A stretch of DNA of 64,000 nucleotides. Source: Pyxicephalus adspersus (Eukaryota > Chordata > Amphibia > Anura > Pyxicephalidae). Shown here piece after piece: positions 1 to 11,665 of this stretch (positions are counted from its first letter, which is position 1; each line of letters opens with the position of its first letter). The stretch covers positions 123,296,874 through 123,360,873 of the forward strand of contig NC_092859.1 in NCBI RefSeq assembly GCF_032062135.1, written 5' to 3'. A program made the translations under genes and the position numbers. Under the pieces are notes generated by a model that was not told the DNA's origin, ran no database searches, and saw only the letters and a list, made by a program, of their open reading frames with translations.

Positions 1-2680
1 TGAAATAGCAAAATGAAACATCCACATTTTTCCTGCTGCTACGAAAAGCAAGACATTCTACAAAACAACCAGTCTGTGATTTTCTTTTACAGGATTAGCA
101 TTTTAGTATCATTTTTTTCATAGACACCAGCTGTCACCAATATTGTTCAACACCTAAAAGTTATCTTTGGAGTCCAAACACACAATCTGAAATGAAAATA
201 GTTCTAAAAAAATATCAAATATCAGGAGCAGAAAAATTCTCACTTTTTTGTCCAGTTAAAAATGTGAATGTGCAGAAACGATGATATCATTATCAATCAC
301 AGGAGAATGATATCCTGATTACATGCAATTAATCTGTACATGGAGAAGAAAAACTTTACGCATGTCCCAACCCTGCTTATTAATTAGACCTTATGAGCCC
401 ACATAGATGTCATCTTTGACATCTTGGACAGCCATGTCCTAGCGTAATTTTTATGTTATTTAAATGGCCTGCTAATGTAATGTTAGGGTTGTATTTATCT
501 GGGGAGCCCCAATATCCCATGGAAAATGATAATCGCAGCATATGCTTTAATGTGGATGAGGGCAAATTGCTTCCTATTGTGCATGCTCAGGTTGGAATGC
601 TCTGATCTTTGGTATAGATTGGGTTATAAAAATGCAGTGCAAAAAGAAAATCAATTACTCAAACAGATAAGTTTTTTGCAGAATTTATATAACATTTATT
701 GTATGAAGGGGATTACAGAGAAGAAAATACCTGGTAAATGATACAGAAAATACATGTTGGCCAAGGTTTACAATAATTGGTTGTAAGAAATTAAAATTCA
801 TTGATCTTTGATGTTTCTGTGCTGGAGTCTCCCACTGCATTTCCAGTCAGTTTATTGCCATTTCATTGCTATTTCATGGCATAATTAACTTAAGCCAGCA
901 TCAGGCCTGCAATGACAGGCTTTCATTGTACCTTGTCGGATCTAGGGTTTAAGGGGGTAAAAAAGGATAACACTAAGTCCATTTTTATGGGGCATTATAG
1001 ATATGGTAATAACCATAGTCTATTAGACATAATTTTTAAATACATAATTAGCATGTTTCACAATTCCAGAGAAAACGTTTGAGCTGGTTCTAAGGCCATA
1101 ATCTTTACCCAAGAAGAATGCATTTTAATGAGAAACCAAGCATAATAGACAATGGGTAACTATTTGAGTACCTATTTGAGTACCTTTCTACATAATATAC
1201 GTGTGCCTTAAAGCTGAAGCCTACATTGCCACCCAAGGACAATTAACACAACCCTCATCCATCCATGCAATCATACATACACACAAACAGTAGTTAATTC
1301 AGCACTGTATTTAAAATACATCATGGGGAAGAGTAGGGGGTAAGGGCTGCACAGGAGAACTATTGCAGAATGTTGCTTAAACTAGGGCAATGATGCCATC
1401 AGGTTACCCACAGCTACTGTCTTCTAAGCTGATTTTGCCTCAAATTAACTTAAACTTCTATGGTGAAAATACATTTTTTAAGCGTTATTCCCTGCCACTA
1501 AGGAATTCCTTGGATTTGTTTCTGTGCTGTGGGCATTTTATTCAAAAAAGAAAACATTTTTATTTTGTTAACTGTAAAAACTCAGTTTCTTGAAAAAAAT
1601 GCAAAGAGAAAAAAAAATCTTAGTTGTATTTGCTTTTAGTTGTAGACTTTCCAAGTATAGCTTGTTCTCTTCACCTAACAATCTTGTTTGGGTAATTGCC
1701 TAGCCTAGCTCCTTTCACATGTCTTTACTGTCTTTCATAGCCACTGTTCGATTTTCTGTCATTGATCTGCTGATTTTATACTTTGACACAAAGCTAGATG
1801 GCAAACCATATATAACATGTTCACAACCCAATTTTGGTTGACAAAGATCAAAATGAGTACATAGAGCTTTCAAGTGGAACTCAGTTGCCACAATGTGCAA
1901 GTATGTAATGAGAGATGTGAACTCTGCACCACCACTTGGTTGATGTTACTGCAATTCTACTTTTCTTTATATTTTTGGTTCGGTATGTTCTTTCTGTGCC
2001 CATTGTGTTGGCAGTGATCTTGTAACTTTCTTGTAACTTTCATGGCAGAAAAGCGATGTAAACCTAAGGAGGAGCCGTGATTGCTAAAGTTCTAGAGTTA
2101 GCACCTGTAGGGACCAGTTGGCACTACAAAGACCTCATTAAAATGGCAAATCTGAGATTTGAATTATTGGAGAAAAATAGGAGCAAATGTATTTATAAAA
2201 AGTCACACACATTTCATATCTGAAGTTTTCTAGGTTGAATGATATCCAGCTTTTGCAATTCACTTCTTTTGAGCACATGCTATTCAGGATCTACCCTCTG
2301 GGAGTGTGTCAATTTTGGAACCCCAGTCCCTCCTGTGACCCTGTGTGTTCTAAAGATCCATCACACTCCAATGTTTCCCTCCGACTGCTTCTCCAGTTAG
2401 TGCCATGCTGCAAGTCTGTTGTTCTTGTGTTACCTAACTGTGGTACCTTGCTTTACAGCTGCTTGATCTGGTATGCCTGAGCGCCTCATCCTGATAGTTG
2501 TCTGCAGTGATTTCTATTTCTTCTTGCAGAATGGTCTGGTGATGGTTAGTGGCTTCTTAGACTCTGTGTATTGGCCTCACCTTCCTCAAACTACGGGGAA
2601 GAGCACTGGCACCCTGAATAAGCTTACTTTCATTAGATTCTGACCCGTACCTGACAGTATGACTGACGGCCTTAGGAATT
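1..2680. other. No gene recognised; plain AT-rich sequence
   Basis: Stop codons are frequent in all frames and the longest open frame is about 81 codons, with no recognisable domain. The only small-scale structure seen is a 12-bp unit (CTATTTGAGTAC) repeated twice back to back at 1160-1183. No repeat family could be assigned by eye. Confidence 0.6.
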
Positions 2681-3130
2681 TTTTTTTAATAATTTGACCC
2701 TATCCTGTTTTAATAAAGATAACATTTCCCGGGAAGCAGGAGTTATTTGCCGTCTGCTGCTTGGTACAGTAAAGGAAAATGTCTGCTTTTTTAACAGGAA
2801 GCGCTTTAAATCTTTAACTTATGATTAACAGAAAAAGTCACACATCAAAAAATAAATGTACAATTTCTAGCAAGCAGTTGACATTTTTAAGGACGGGTTG
2901 TAAGTTGTGAATGGCTGTGAATCAATGACGTTTTTGATGCATGAAATGTATGGCCCAAGATAAATCAATACTTATCAATGTAAACTATAACAGTTACACT
3001 AGAATTTCTGCAAAGCATATTCGGAAAATGCAGTTTAAAATTGAAATATGTTCCTATGTTTATATTTTATTATCTTTATGAAGGTGTAATTAAAAGTAAA
3101 TTATTTAAAATATTTGTTTTAATGGAGAGC
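2680..3130. promoter_or_regulatory. Candidate conserved non-coding block
   Basis: This stretch is free of recognisable repeats. It has AT-rich, motif-dense texture, including a CRE-like AATGACGT near 2924-2932, several TAAT/ATTA cores and TTTAAAT/ATTTAAA words near 2809 and 3104. That texture resembles vertebrate developmental enhancers. The call is inference from composition only and needs a cross-species alignment. Confidence 0.22.
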
Positions 3131-4037
3131 CTTACTTTATTTACACCCAGCACACATTTTGTTGGATGCGCTCCAATTTAGGATTTTAAGCCAGAAATGC
3201 TCATTTGAATTCATTGGTATTCGGGAGCAGACATAGAGCAATGCAAAGCTTGCTGCTGCACGAGGACTTAGACCCTCCTCAGCTAACAGGGGCCTCTATG
3301 GGGACCCCAAGCCAGTTTGGCAGGGGGCCCAAGTATGCCTAAGAACCTACTGTTGGTTACATCCACCAGTCACACTGGACTCTTTGCTCCTGTCATAGAT
3401 CAGTGCTACAATAACACACATCTGCAAAACTAATTATTGGTAAATGCAGGAGAATTTAGGTTATTGAAATTACCTTGTTCAAAGATGTCTATTACTGAAA
3501 GGATTGGTCTTTGCCATCATGTGTGTGTTAGTGGGCAGGTGAATTGTAACCGAATCAGTAACATCACAAAGAACAGCAGCACAGGTGGATGTGTATTGCT
3601 GGGTGTTGCAATATAATTGAATATAGTGAAGCCTAACAGCAATAGTTACAGTAGGTGTGTCAAAGGTTCTGGAATACATTCTACCTATTGAATTTTCCTG
3701 CAAGGTGATTGGCAGGGCTTCTCTTTCCCAGCCGGTACTGTGTGACAGAACATCTCCAGGTGGATATATGACAGAGTGAGGCTTAAAGGTGCATGACATG
3801 TCCCTAAACTCACCATTTGTTAGCTAGGAATTCTAGTTAGGTCACAGCAATATGCACCTCTATTCATTTTTCTGGTGGCAACTAAAATTTGGATTTTATC
3901 TCACTTTAATGACTTTATCTCTAAAATCTCCATGCCTGGGATGCAGATAGCAGGAAAAGCTCAGCAGAGTTTAACCCTTCCATTTCTGCTGTCCAACCCT
4001 GAATGGGAAATATGAGGCTTCCTAGCCAAGCTACGGC
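3131..4037. other. No gene recognised
   Basis: A minus-strand frame of 106 codons (3479-3799) shows no recognisable domain. The segment at about 3238-3345 is more GC-rich than its neighbours and may be part of an old repeat that I cannot name. Confidence 0.5.
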
Positions 4038-4115
4038 ATAGACTATAGACTTTGTAAAGAGCTGCGTAATATGTTGACACTATATCAATACTGGCTAATA
4101 ATAAAAATAATAATC
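4038..4115 (+). repeat. SINE 3' tail fragment
   Basis: The order of words (GACTATAGACTTTGTA, GCTGCGTAATATG, CACTATATCAATACTG, then a TAATAATAA-type tail) matches the 3' end of the full-length SINE at 50349-50651. Only the tail is present, as expected from 5' truncation or later decay. Confidence 0.75.
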
Positions 4116-4351
4116 TTTATCTGCTCCTGTCTATCTATTCCTTCTAACAAATGTGATCCTAATTAAAGTACAGGAGGAACCATATTTACCAAAATTCAAC
4201 TCATATAATTAGTTCTTGTATATCATTTATTCAGCCTTCTGTATGAGCTAATCTTGATGGTAAACTCTAACTCCAGCCAATAGTTTTCTCATTATGAGCA
4301 AAACCAAAACCAATATATACCGTACGCAGATATATAAAACTTCAGAGTTGC

Positions 4352-4893
4352 TTAAAGTGGAACTAAACTTGTTGGTAGGTAGTGAGTTTCTGCCATAATC
4401 AGCAAGCATGCACAGTATACTCACCGGATATGGTACATACTTACCCCGTGCAGTACCCAGAGCAATGACAGATCCAGGACCTGTCATCGCTGCATCCTAG
4501 GACGCCACCATTTTCACTGCCAGCTCCTGCTCATTCATTGGATGAATGTAACTCCTGTGTGTGCCGCTAATTCACACTGGCAGTGAGGCTGCGGTGTGTT
4601 TACTGCTTCCTTGTGCCAGGAAACACTACCGCATGGCAGTCTTTATAGGGTATTCATAGGGTGAATAATAGGGTGAACTACGGCTCACTGCCTTTGGATG
4701 CCACATGTGCAGAACTAGTGTTTGAGTGTTCAGGAAGCTGTGGGAAATAGCACATTTAAGAGGTGTGAACCTGCCCTCAATGCTCACCTCTGGGCAAAAA
4801 GTCCCCTTCTACTCCAACCCACCTTACATGTTTTTTGTTTTTGCCTTGTGAACTCTATTATCTCCACATAAATAAACATAGGTTTAGCTTTAT
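4352..4893. mobile_element. TTAA-flanked MITE (piggyBac-like ends), right end uncertain
   Basis: The left end reads TTAAAGTGGAACTAAACTT. It matches the ends of the elements at 37764-38216 and 44738-45260. The proposed right end at about 4880-4893 (GGTTTAGCTTTA) is a weak inverted match, so the 542-bp extent is tentative. The inside has no coding capacity. It also includes another G/C-richer stretch (about 4500-4790) that may be a nested repeat. Confidence 0.5.
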
Positions 4894-5107
4894 GTTGGCA
4901 CCTTGCAACCACTACAAATCATCTATCACAATTAACTCACAATGAATGACTGGCAGAACATTGATGCTGGGCAGCAGTGTGAATGGACCCTGAATCAATG
5001 CAAACACTTAACCTATATAAATTATAAAAGCAACAGATGGACCCCTACATCAATTTTTTAGACAGGATGAAAAATTTGCCGTCATTTTCATTAAAACCAG
5101 TCAAGTG

Positions 5108-5386
5108 GATAGGGCCATTCCAGACCTGCAATTGACCACAGTCCCAAATATTCCTATTTCAGTGCATGCGGTCGTGGTGGATCAAGTAATGGTTCCAGAA
5201 AGTGACAAGTTGCTTATGCATGTGCAGTTCCTTTTTCTTCTCTGGAGAAACTACACTGCTGCCATGTGCAAATTTGTTTAGTTGTGGTGCAGTTTGCCAC
5301 TCCTGGATGCACAGCTGCAGTTTGTTATGCACCGGGAGCGGTCAACCATGCGTTTTTTCCACAGCTGGTATGAACAGAGCTCAACT
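5108..5386. mobile_element. Non-autonomous DNA element, copy 1 of a duplicated unit
   Basis: The left end AGGGCCATTCCAGACCTGC is mirrored weakly by the sequence near 5361-5383 read on the other strand. Ends of the form GGGC(T/C)(C/T)ATTCAGA-CTGC recur at 5491 and 5917, and possibly at 9627. The inside is unrecognised. The superfamily is not assigned. Confidence 0.4.
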
Positions 5387-5390
5387 TTAA

Positions 5391-5490
5391 TTCCTATTTC
5401 ATCTATTTGTACACAAAGTTGTGTTTTTCTGCTGTGGATCAACATAAGTATTGTAGTTTTGTTTTGCTATCATCATGACTGTATGAGTAA
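5391..5490 (+). repeat. Direct repeat unit A
   Basis: About 100 bp starting TTCCTATTTCATCTATTTGT and ending ATCATGACTGTATGAGTAA recur at 5926-6021 with substitutions and small indels. Each unit lies just downstream of a MITE-like segment, so the two together look like a tandem duplication of roughly 0.5 kb. Confidence 0.75.
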
Positions 5491-5917
5491 GGCTTTTTCA
5501 GATCTAAGATTTCTTTTCAAGTATTTTTGAGTGGTTTCACCGCTTGCGAAAATACAGTTACCATTGGACCGATAAATTAGGTCCTTCATGTGACAGGCAG
5601 CATTTCCATGCGGTTTTCTAGACACTCAATGCAGCTTACAGGGGTGCTTTGCCACCTCTATATAGACTTGTACAGAAAGTGTTTAACAATGTCAAAAAAA
5701 GCATTTACAGATGTTTTTAGGCTTTGTTTTAATACTAATTGTCTGTTTTATTTTATTAGGCTTTTAAAAAACACTATAAAATGCCTTTACAGTTGAAAAT
5801 GCATGTAATAGCATTTGCAAATGGCTGCAAAACACAGGAGTTTTTGCCTGAAAATGATCCTGGATGCCAGGAGCGGTAATGGCCGTGGTTATTTACCGCA
5901 GCTCTGAATAAGCCCTT
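5491..5917. mobile_element. Non-autonomous DNA element, copy 2 of a duplicated unit
   Basis: The left end GGCTTTTTCAGATCT and the right end AGCTCTGAATAAGCCC form a terminal inverted repeat with mismatches. It sits exactly between the two direct-repeat units. No transposase-like frame is present. Confidence 0.5.
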
Positions 5918-5925
5918 ACTGTAAG

Positions 5926-6021
5926 TTCCTATTTCATCTATTTGTGCATAAAGTAATATTTTTCTGTCCTTTATTTAGATAAATATCATTTATTTTCCAA
6001 TCATCATGACTGTATGAGTAA
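5926..6021 (+). repeat. Direct repeat unit B
   Basis: Second copy of the unit at 5391-5490. The starts (TTCCTATTTCATCTATTTGT) and ends (ATCATGACTGTATGAGTAA) are identical, while the middle has diverged. Confidence 0.75.
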
Positions 6022-6311
6022 ATATCTCATTGCTATAGAACAACAGGTGTACCCAGAACATGTTGGCCCTGATGCTGCAAAATATAATCATAAAATAAAA
6101 TCTTTTTATTTAAATTTTTGCTATACCAGGTAAAGAAAACCCTTGCACTGGTATTGTATATGCACGGCTGCTGCAGATAGCTTTTACAATAGCACAATAG
6201 GACTGAATGGAAGCATTTAACTACATTTCTCCATAGTTTTCCCACATCACAGGAGCTTTGGATGTATTCAGGTGTCCACTGGCAGAACTTCAAGGCATAA
6301 ATACTATTCTA

Positions 6312-6323
6312 TATATAAAAAGG
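6312..6323 (+). promoter_or_regulatory. TATA-like box
   Basis: TATATAAAAAGG matches a strong TATA-box consensus. It lies about 410 bp upstream of a splice-donor-like site at 6732. The sequence between is more GC-rich than anything within several kilobases. An isolated TATA match has little weight in an AT-rich genome; only the combination is suggestive. Confidence 0.3.
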
Positions 6324-6344
6324 CCTCCATTTAGTCAGGGTGAG

Positions 6345-6487
6345 GTGGAACAGATGGGAATAAACAGCCATACACAAACATTCCCCTCTGGTGTATTGCT
6401 CACACTGTATTTCTTTACTACAAGGCACACACAGGCTTCCAGGAGGAGGATGGGGCAGCCATTACTATGGTAACAGCCTCATCCCCT

Positions 6488-6519
<32 letters not shown>

Positions 6520-6731
6520 GGTGCATTCTTTTCCATTGCTCAGCCAGGGGCTGGAGGGTTTTGTTCATCCAGGTTGCCGGGCAGCTGCTGGAGGCCCTTT
6601 GTCCATGCATCTTCCTGGGTTCATTAGTAGTCAGCGTGTGGCTGGGAAGCAGGCACACAAAAGAGCTGTTTGCTGCCTGAGAATCTGGAGCTTCTGCAGA
6701 GACACGGACACACCAAGGCACTGCAGAACAG
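6345..6731 (+). promoter_or_regulatory. Candidate first exon / promoter island
   Basis: The segment from about 6430 to 6830 is GC-rich compared with its surroundings. It carries an RFX X-box-like site ATTACTATGGTAAC at 6461-6474, a CT microsatellite, and a donor-like junction AACAG|GTAGGG at 6731/6732. A TATA-like box lies upstream at 6312. A 117-codon frame starts at 6467 but partly translates the CT repeat and has no recognisable domain, so any transcript here would more likely be a 5' UTR. The boundaries are inferred; nothing proves transcription. Confidence 0.28.
6494..6519. repeat. (CT)n microsatellite
   Basis: An uninterrupted CT dinucleotide run follows a short CCCT-rich lead-in. It creates Ser-Leu (plus strand) and Arg-Glu (minus strand) repeats in overlapping frames, which explains why long open frames occur here without real coding. 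Confidence 0.95.
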
Positions 6732-6739
6732 GTAGGGGG

Positions 6740-7579
6740 GCACATTGTACCTGGCAGGAAGAAGAGGGGGCACCCAGTACCTGCCATGGCAGGGGTGGGC
6801 ACAGGCACAGGTCTTTGTGAGATGTAGAGGGGCTGTGCAAGTAGCATGAAAGTAGAGTGAGACAGCAAGCATCTCACAAGCTTGGGGATGGCCCTATATT
6901 TGTATGGAAAAGGCTGAGTGTGATCAGGGTTCCTTTCATCTCCAGCAGTATTATTATTATGGGTGAATCTGTTGCTGTAGGTGAGTAGAATATGTGCATG
7001 TCCCAAAGACATCTGTAGCTTCTGATCCCATGGGTGCAGAGCAATGACTGGGCTGTACATACAGAACCCCCTGGGTATAGTTACAGGAGGTGCTGGTCCT
7101 GAGCAAGTGCACCCAGCATCAGCACCAGGATCTGGAGAGATGCTACTTATATCCTAATATTTAATCATCAAAGTGGGCACACCCAGCCCTTACCCCACAG
7201 GGGGGCAGATAAGTCATTGTAAAAAAAAAAAAAAAGTTGTGAATGGACTGTTACAATGTATTGCCCCTATCTAGTACTGCCCAGATGAAGTCTGGGAGTG
7301 ACAATGGGATTGTAATCTGTGTTACACTGTATAAATAGGGTGTCAATCTTTATTTATTTAATAGTTTGCCTGAAAAGATAATAGACAACCTGGAATAATA
7401 TTAGGTTTCATTTCTATTTATTTACATCATATGTATGTATTTATTTTTACTTTTCTGTTTACCGATTGTTGTTTTGATACTATTGAGGATCCACTTGTCT
7501 TGGTCCTTTTGATATAAATTATGAACATGCTATAAATGTGCAGATCAGGGAATTTATATATATATATTAATTGATCTGT

Positions 7580-7618
<39 letters not shown>

Positions 7619-9229
7619 AATAAAAGTGTAAATTGCAGTCTGTATTGTGCAGGTATGACTATTATTTTTGTGTATATGTAACAGTATTATGTTTTATTAC
7701 ATTTAATAACACCACTAGGTTGTATTAGTAAACAAAGTAATGACTAAATAAACTTTTTTTTTGGTACTGTTATCACTATTCTCTGTAGATAATAAAGGTA
7801 GATCGAGACTGTTTGCATTTTCAGTAGTAAAAACCAATTCTTGCAATGATTGTATGCCGTTGTTGGAAAACCTCACAGTTAGCGATTGAACAGTTGTCCT
7901 TGTTCTGAATGCCAAGTGTTAATTCCGATGATCCTGTCATTCCTAGTAAATCTTGCTACCTCACATTTGAGCTTTTTTTTGTTTTCAATGGAGACTTACT
8001 ACCCGGATGACAAATGATTCCATTAAACTGTCATCTTTAGGTCAGTAAGCACCATACTTCACTCACTTGTTCCACCGGTCACTGTTTTCCAGCTAATGGC
8101 TGAAGGGAAGAGGCATGGTTACACAGCAAATACGCTTGTGATTTTCATGTAATGCTCCTTCATGCCTGTTCACACTAATGCAGCCCTATTATACATACTT
8201 TATGCTTCATTTTCTATTATTATCTTGTTTTTTTGGGGCTTTGAGTTATGGAAGGCGCAGCAAAATGAAATAGTGCACATCGCATTCCATTAAACCTTAT
8301 TATTCTGTACCTTCTCTTCTTGGTACTTATGGTGTTATGACAGTGTAAAGAAAATTATGCTGCATTCTGTATATTTTACATGTCATTAGTCACACATAAA
8401 GTTGCTGCTTTATTTATCGGGGCTTTAATCCATTCTAACAGCGTGTTTTGTTCATTTGACTGTCCTTGCTGTAGTTACATTTGTAAACAAATAATCTGAC
8501 TTTGTAAAAAGAACATAGAAGCACTACCATGTTCAGCCGTACATTGATTTATTTACAGGTTCTGGAAGGCATGCTTTGTTTGAGAGTTTACTGCCTAATA
8601 AATCAAAATTTTTCTGAATCAGTGGTGCTGGTTGGGTATTTTGGGAACATTTCTCTGCATCTCCTAATTATTGGTCAAAAGTGTTCTTTTTTAATGCGGA
8701 TCTGTTTTACTAATAAATTACAGCTTTATGTTAAAATATGAAACAAATAATAAAAAAAATATGAGAATTTAAAAAAAAAAACACCCATTTCCGTAATAAC
8801 CTGGAACTGTGGCATCTATAAAATGGGAGAGATATTATCAGTATGTTATGAACTATGTATGAAATCTGTTGGATATGGATATGGTTAAACTGGAAAATGC
8901 TTGGAGGTTGGGGGTTGAAATCTACGATTTACAACCTACAGAGTACATAAGAACAACAACAATGTTAAAATGCAGAGATGTACTAGATTAGCTAGTCTAC
9001 ATCTGGCCATATACACATTGATCTGACTGGGTTATATCCCCAAGGAATCCTTTATGGAGATGACATGCACACCCACTCATGTGTACATGCTTTAAAATCT
9101 CTCTGTACTGCTTGACAGGTTTTGTTAACTAAGAAGGCAATAAGCAGTGTTCATCTTCATGAAATAAATAGGGATTCACATTTCAAACCTGCTATACTAG
9201 TCACCTAAGTTAATGTTTGTACTATACAT
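6740..9229. other. No gene recognised; simple repeats only
   Basis: Contains a poly(A) run (7221-7235) and a CA/TA microsatellite (about 7579-7618) in otherwise unremarkable AT-rich DNA. The interval 8300-8510 is repeat-free and motif-rich but too weak to call. Confidence 0.55.
7579..7618. repeat. (CA)n/(TA)n microsatellite
   Basis: A compound run: ACACACA, then about 12 TA units, then ACACACA. Confidence 0.95.
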
Positions 9230-9460
9230 GGATTGATAATGGCACAATCTATCCCTCATTGTATTTTGTACTATAATCTGTGTCTGTATTGCTTAGGCAA
9301 GTTTTATACAATGAGCTCTGTTCCAGTACCATCAGACTGTAGTAGAGGATTTATCAGTATAATGACAAATCCCAGAGAAAATGACGTGGTCAATAACAAA
9401 ATGTCATGGTGTTTCTCCTGGAGGGAAAGCTGTATGGAAGACATTTATTGTATGTAACAG
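9230..9460. promoter_or_regulatory. Weak candidate conserved block
   Basis: Repeat-free interval containing an uninterrupted 74-codon plus frame (9233-9457) with no recognisable domain, and a TGACGTGG word near 9383. It could be a decayed exon, an enhancer or neither. Kept only because it lies between repeats and is more complex in sequence than its surroundings. Confidence 0.12.
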
Positions 9461-9542
9461 TTTACTTCCCCTTTTTAAAAAATACTTCTTCCCAGTTGGT
9501 ATGCTGTGGGTGATTGATGTTACTCTAGCCTTTCTAATCTAA

Positions 9543-9567
9543 ATATATATATATATATATATATATT
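9543..9567. repeat. (TA)n microsatellite
   Basis: Uninterrupted AT dinucleotide run. Confidence 0.95.
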
Positions 9568-9711
9568 TGGGCTGCCTTTATTATAGACATTTGGTTTAAT
9601 CTTAGTACTGTAACTGAAATAACTACAGATAGGGTCATTTCAGACTTGGGGTAAATTGTAATGGGTTAACGCACACTCAGCTGTGCCCTTAGCCACTTCT
9701 ATTTAACCATA

Positions 9712-9905
9712 ATATTAGTATTATTAATATTATTATTTAGTATTTATATAGAGTCGGCATATTAAGCAGCACTTTACAAAGTCCATATTCATGTTACTAG
9801 CTGTTCCTCAAAGGGGTTCACAATCTAATGTCCCTTCAATAGTCAAGGTCAATTTTGGGGGAAGCCAATTACCTAACTGCATGTTTTTGGGATGTGGGAG
9901 GAAGC
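9712..9905 (-). repeat. SINE fragment, 3' two-thirds
   Basis: Read on the minus strand, the words CCTCCCACATCCCAAAAACA, TTAGATTGTGAACCCC, TTTGTAAAGTGCTGC and a TAATAATA-type tail follow in the same order as in the full-length SINE at 50349-50651. The tRNA-like head is missing. The flanking sequence at 9627-9670 starts with AGGGTCATTTCAGACTTG, so this SINE may have inserted into an older DNA element. Confidence 0.8.
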
Positions 9906-10074
9906 ACTTAAAATGACAGTTGTATTCACGCTGCAGTGTTATGTGGCACAATTCCTGGACCCAACAAGTAATTTTTGGCCACCATTAAGTGGCTAGCTGC
10001 TGACTTAAATTAGGAGGCCATCCAACCACAGTGAGCAGTTGGTTGTGACTAGAGGACTAAAGATGGCTCATAAC

Positions 10075-10321
10075 GGAAAATTGTTGTCATACTTACCTGT
10101 AAATTTCCTTTCCTGTAAACTCTTCCTGACAGCATGCACACATGGGTAAGCTTCACCCCTTGTTCTCCACAGGACAACTTTACCAAAGCAATAAAAGTAA
10201 CCTCCTTCTGCCTTGCAGGTGTTCTGTAACAAGCTCCCCACAGGATAGTGGAGGGAAATATGCTGTCAGGAAGAGTTTTACAGGAAAGGAAAATTACAGG
10301 TAAGTATGACAACAATTTTCC
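10075..10321. repeat. DIRS terminal repeat forming a 247-bp palindrome
   Basis: The arms 10075-10135 and 10260-10321 are near-perfect reverse complements of about 60 bp. Each arm carries the splice-donor consensus CAGGTAAGTAT pointing outward (minus strand at 10089-10099, plus strand at 10297-10307). The segment 10165-10225 recurs inverted at 14205-14250, tying this end to the other end of the element. Confidence 0.85.
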
Positions 10322-10365
10322 ATTTTCCTGACACTCCTCCTGACAGCATGCACACATGGGATGTA
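10320..10365. repeat. DIRS internal complementary region / terminal match
   Basis: ATTTTCCTGACACTCCTCCT and the following CAGCATGCACACATG are the reverse complement of 14591-14628 at the far end. In DIRS elements such a region is thought to align the ends for circularisation. Confidence 0.7.
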
Positions 10366-10429
10366 GCAAGCAATAATATAAAGGGAGGGAAGAAACTAAA
10401 AACAATGTCACAGAAAAAAAGTTACTCTT

Positions 10430-11300
10430 TAGAAAGAGCTACCTGCCAAATCGAAGCCCCAAGGTGGCTGAAGCTCCAACCTATAAAGCGAATGTTGGAA
10501 GACTTCCAACTGGTTAATTACAGATCACTTCAGTAGATACTTCTGAAAATGAGGTCTATAGGGTTGCCCCTTCCCTAGCTGAATGTCTCTTGACTTCCTG
10601 CAAAGGAATCAAGCCCTCATGATGTAAGCATACCACATGGTAATAAAAACCCTAGGATGCCAAATCTGTCAAAGATACTGCTGTGCTCCATAAAGGATTG
10701 CTAAAAAGGCTGACTAGAACATCAACAACTATCGAATCATTGTTTCTCTGAAGGTAAATGGAAAAAATCTTCCTCATTTTCATGAGAACTTTCAAAAAAT
10801 GAGTGTCTCCATGCTGAGGAATTCCTTTTCAGTTGGAGTGATACACAAGATACACCTTAAGACATTCAATGATAGATGCATATACATTTCCGGAAGATAG
10901 GTGCAATCTGGCTCCCTTCCATGAGGGTGCAAAGTTCTGAAACCTTGCTTGTCATGGTCACAGTTTTTTCACAATTTTATCTTCCAAGTCCATTTTCTTA
11001 GTGAGCAGACCTGGACTAAATAGAAGGGAAACGCCCTGAGAACTTGTAGGATCAGAGGCAAGTCCTATGCTGAAAATAATTATTTTACTGAAGGCTTCAG
11101 TTTCACAACTGCATTGAAGAACTGTCACCACAAAAGATGTTGCACCTACCTGGTGGTTGTGGGGGCTGATACTTAGACCTAAACAAGTTGAACCCGAGTT
11201 CCTCTTTCGAAGCTGAATGCAGAACATTCTGGAACCTGTGCTGGTGATGTGGTAACCAAGAAAACCTGTGATTTCTGCTGTACAAATAAAAACTTTTTAT
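10430..11300 (-). pseudogene. Tyrosine recombinase remnant of the DIRS element
   Basis: A DIRS tyrosine recombinase joins the circular DNA copy to the target. Only scattered pieces can be read. A short stretch near 10490-10430 (minus) reads LYRLELQPPWGFDLAGSSF in one frame, which resembles the C-terminal end of these recombinases in spacing and composition. A piece near 11300-11100 contains LGFNLFRSKYQ, similar in style to the N-terminal core-binding part. Multiple stops and frame changes separate them, and the catalytic Arg/His/Tyr residues cannot be assigned. The identification rests mainly on its place in the element's order. Confidence 0.4.
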
Positions 11301-11665
11301 AAATTGTGACACCTATTTATGGATGTTTGTAAGCTTTGAGCATATCTGCCGCCACAGAAAATAACCAGATGCTAAGAGCCTCTGTATTCCAGCAAGTTGG
11401 CATTCAGTCCCGGGCAGCCAGGGATAGAATGTTGCTAACCGCCATGAAAAAATAATAGGAGTAGCCATCATAATCAGTGTTAACACCTTTCCAATTTCAG
11501 CCAATGGGTAATAATTACCATTGCTTTTTCTAAATCCTTCCTTTTTAGAAGACCTTTGAAAATCAGTGCTATTGGTTCTAAAAAAAGGAAAAAAATTCAA
11601 TTTCTTGTGCCAGGGTCATGGCCAGTATTTGCTGGCACTTGGACATAACTGGAGATGCAAGCAAT

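Noticed and set aside
6479..7060. Minus-strand frame of 193 codons, the longest gap-free frame
   Set aside because: Its end is Arg-Glu repeats from the CT microsatellite, it has no domain, and neighbouring frames on both strands are open too because the region is GC-richer.
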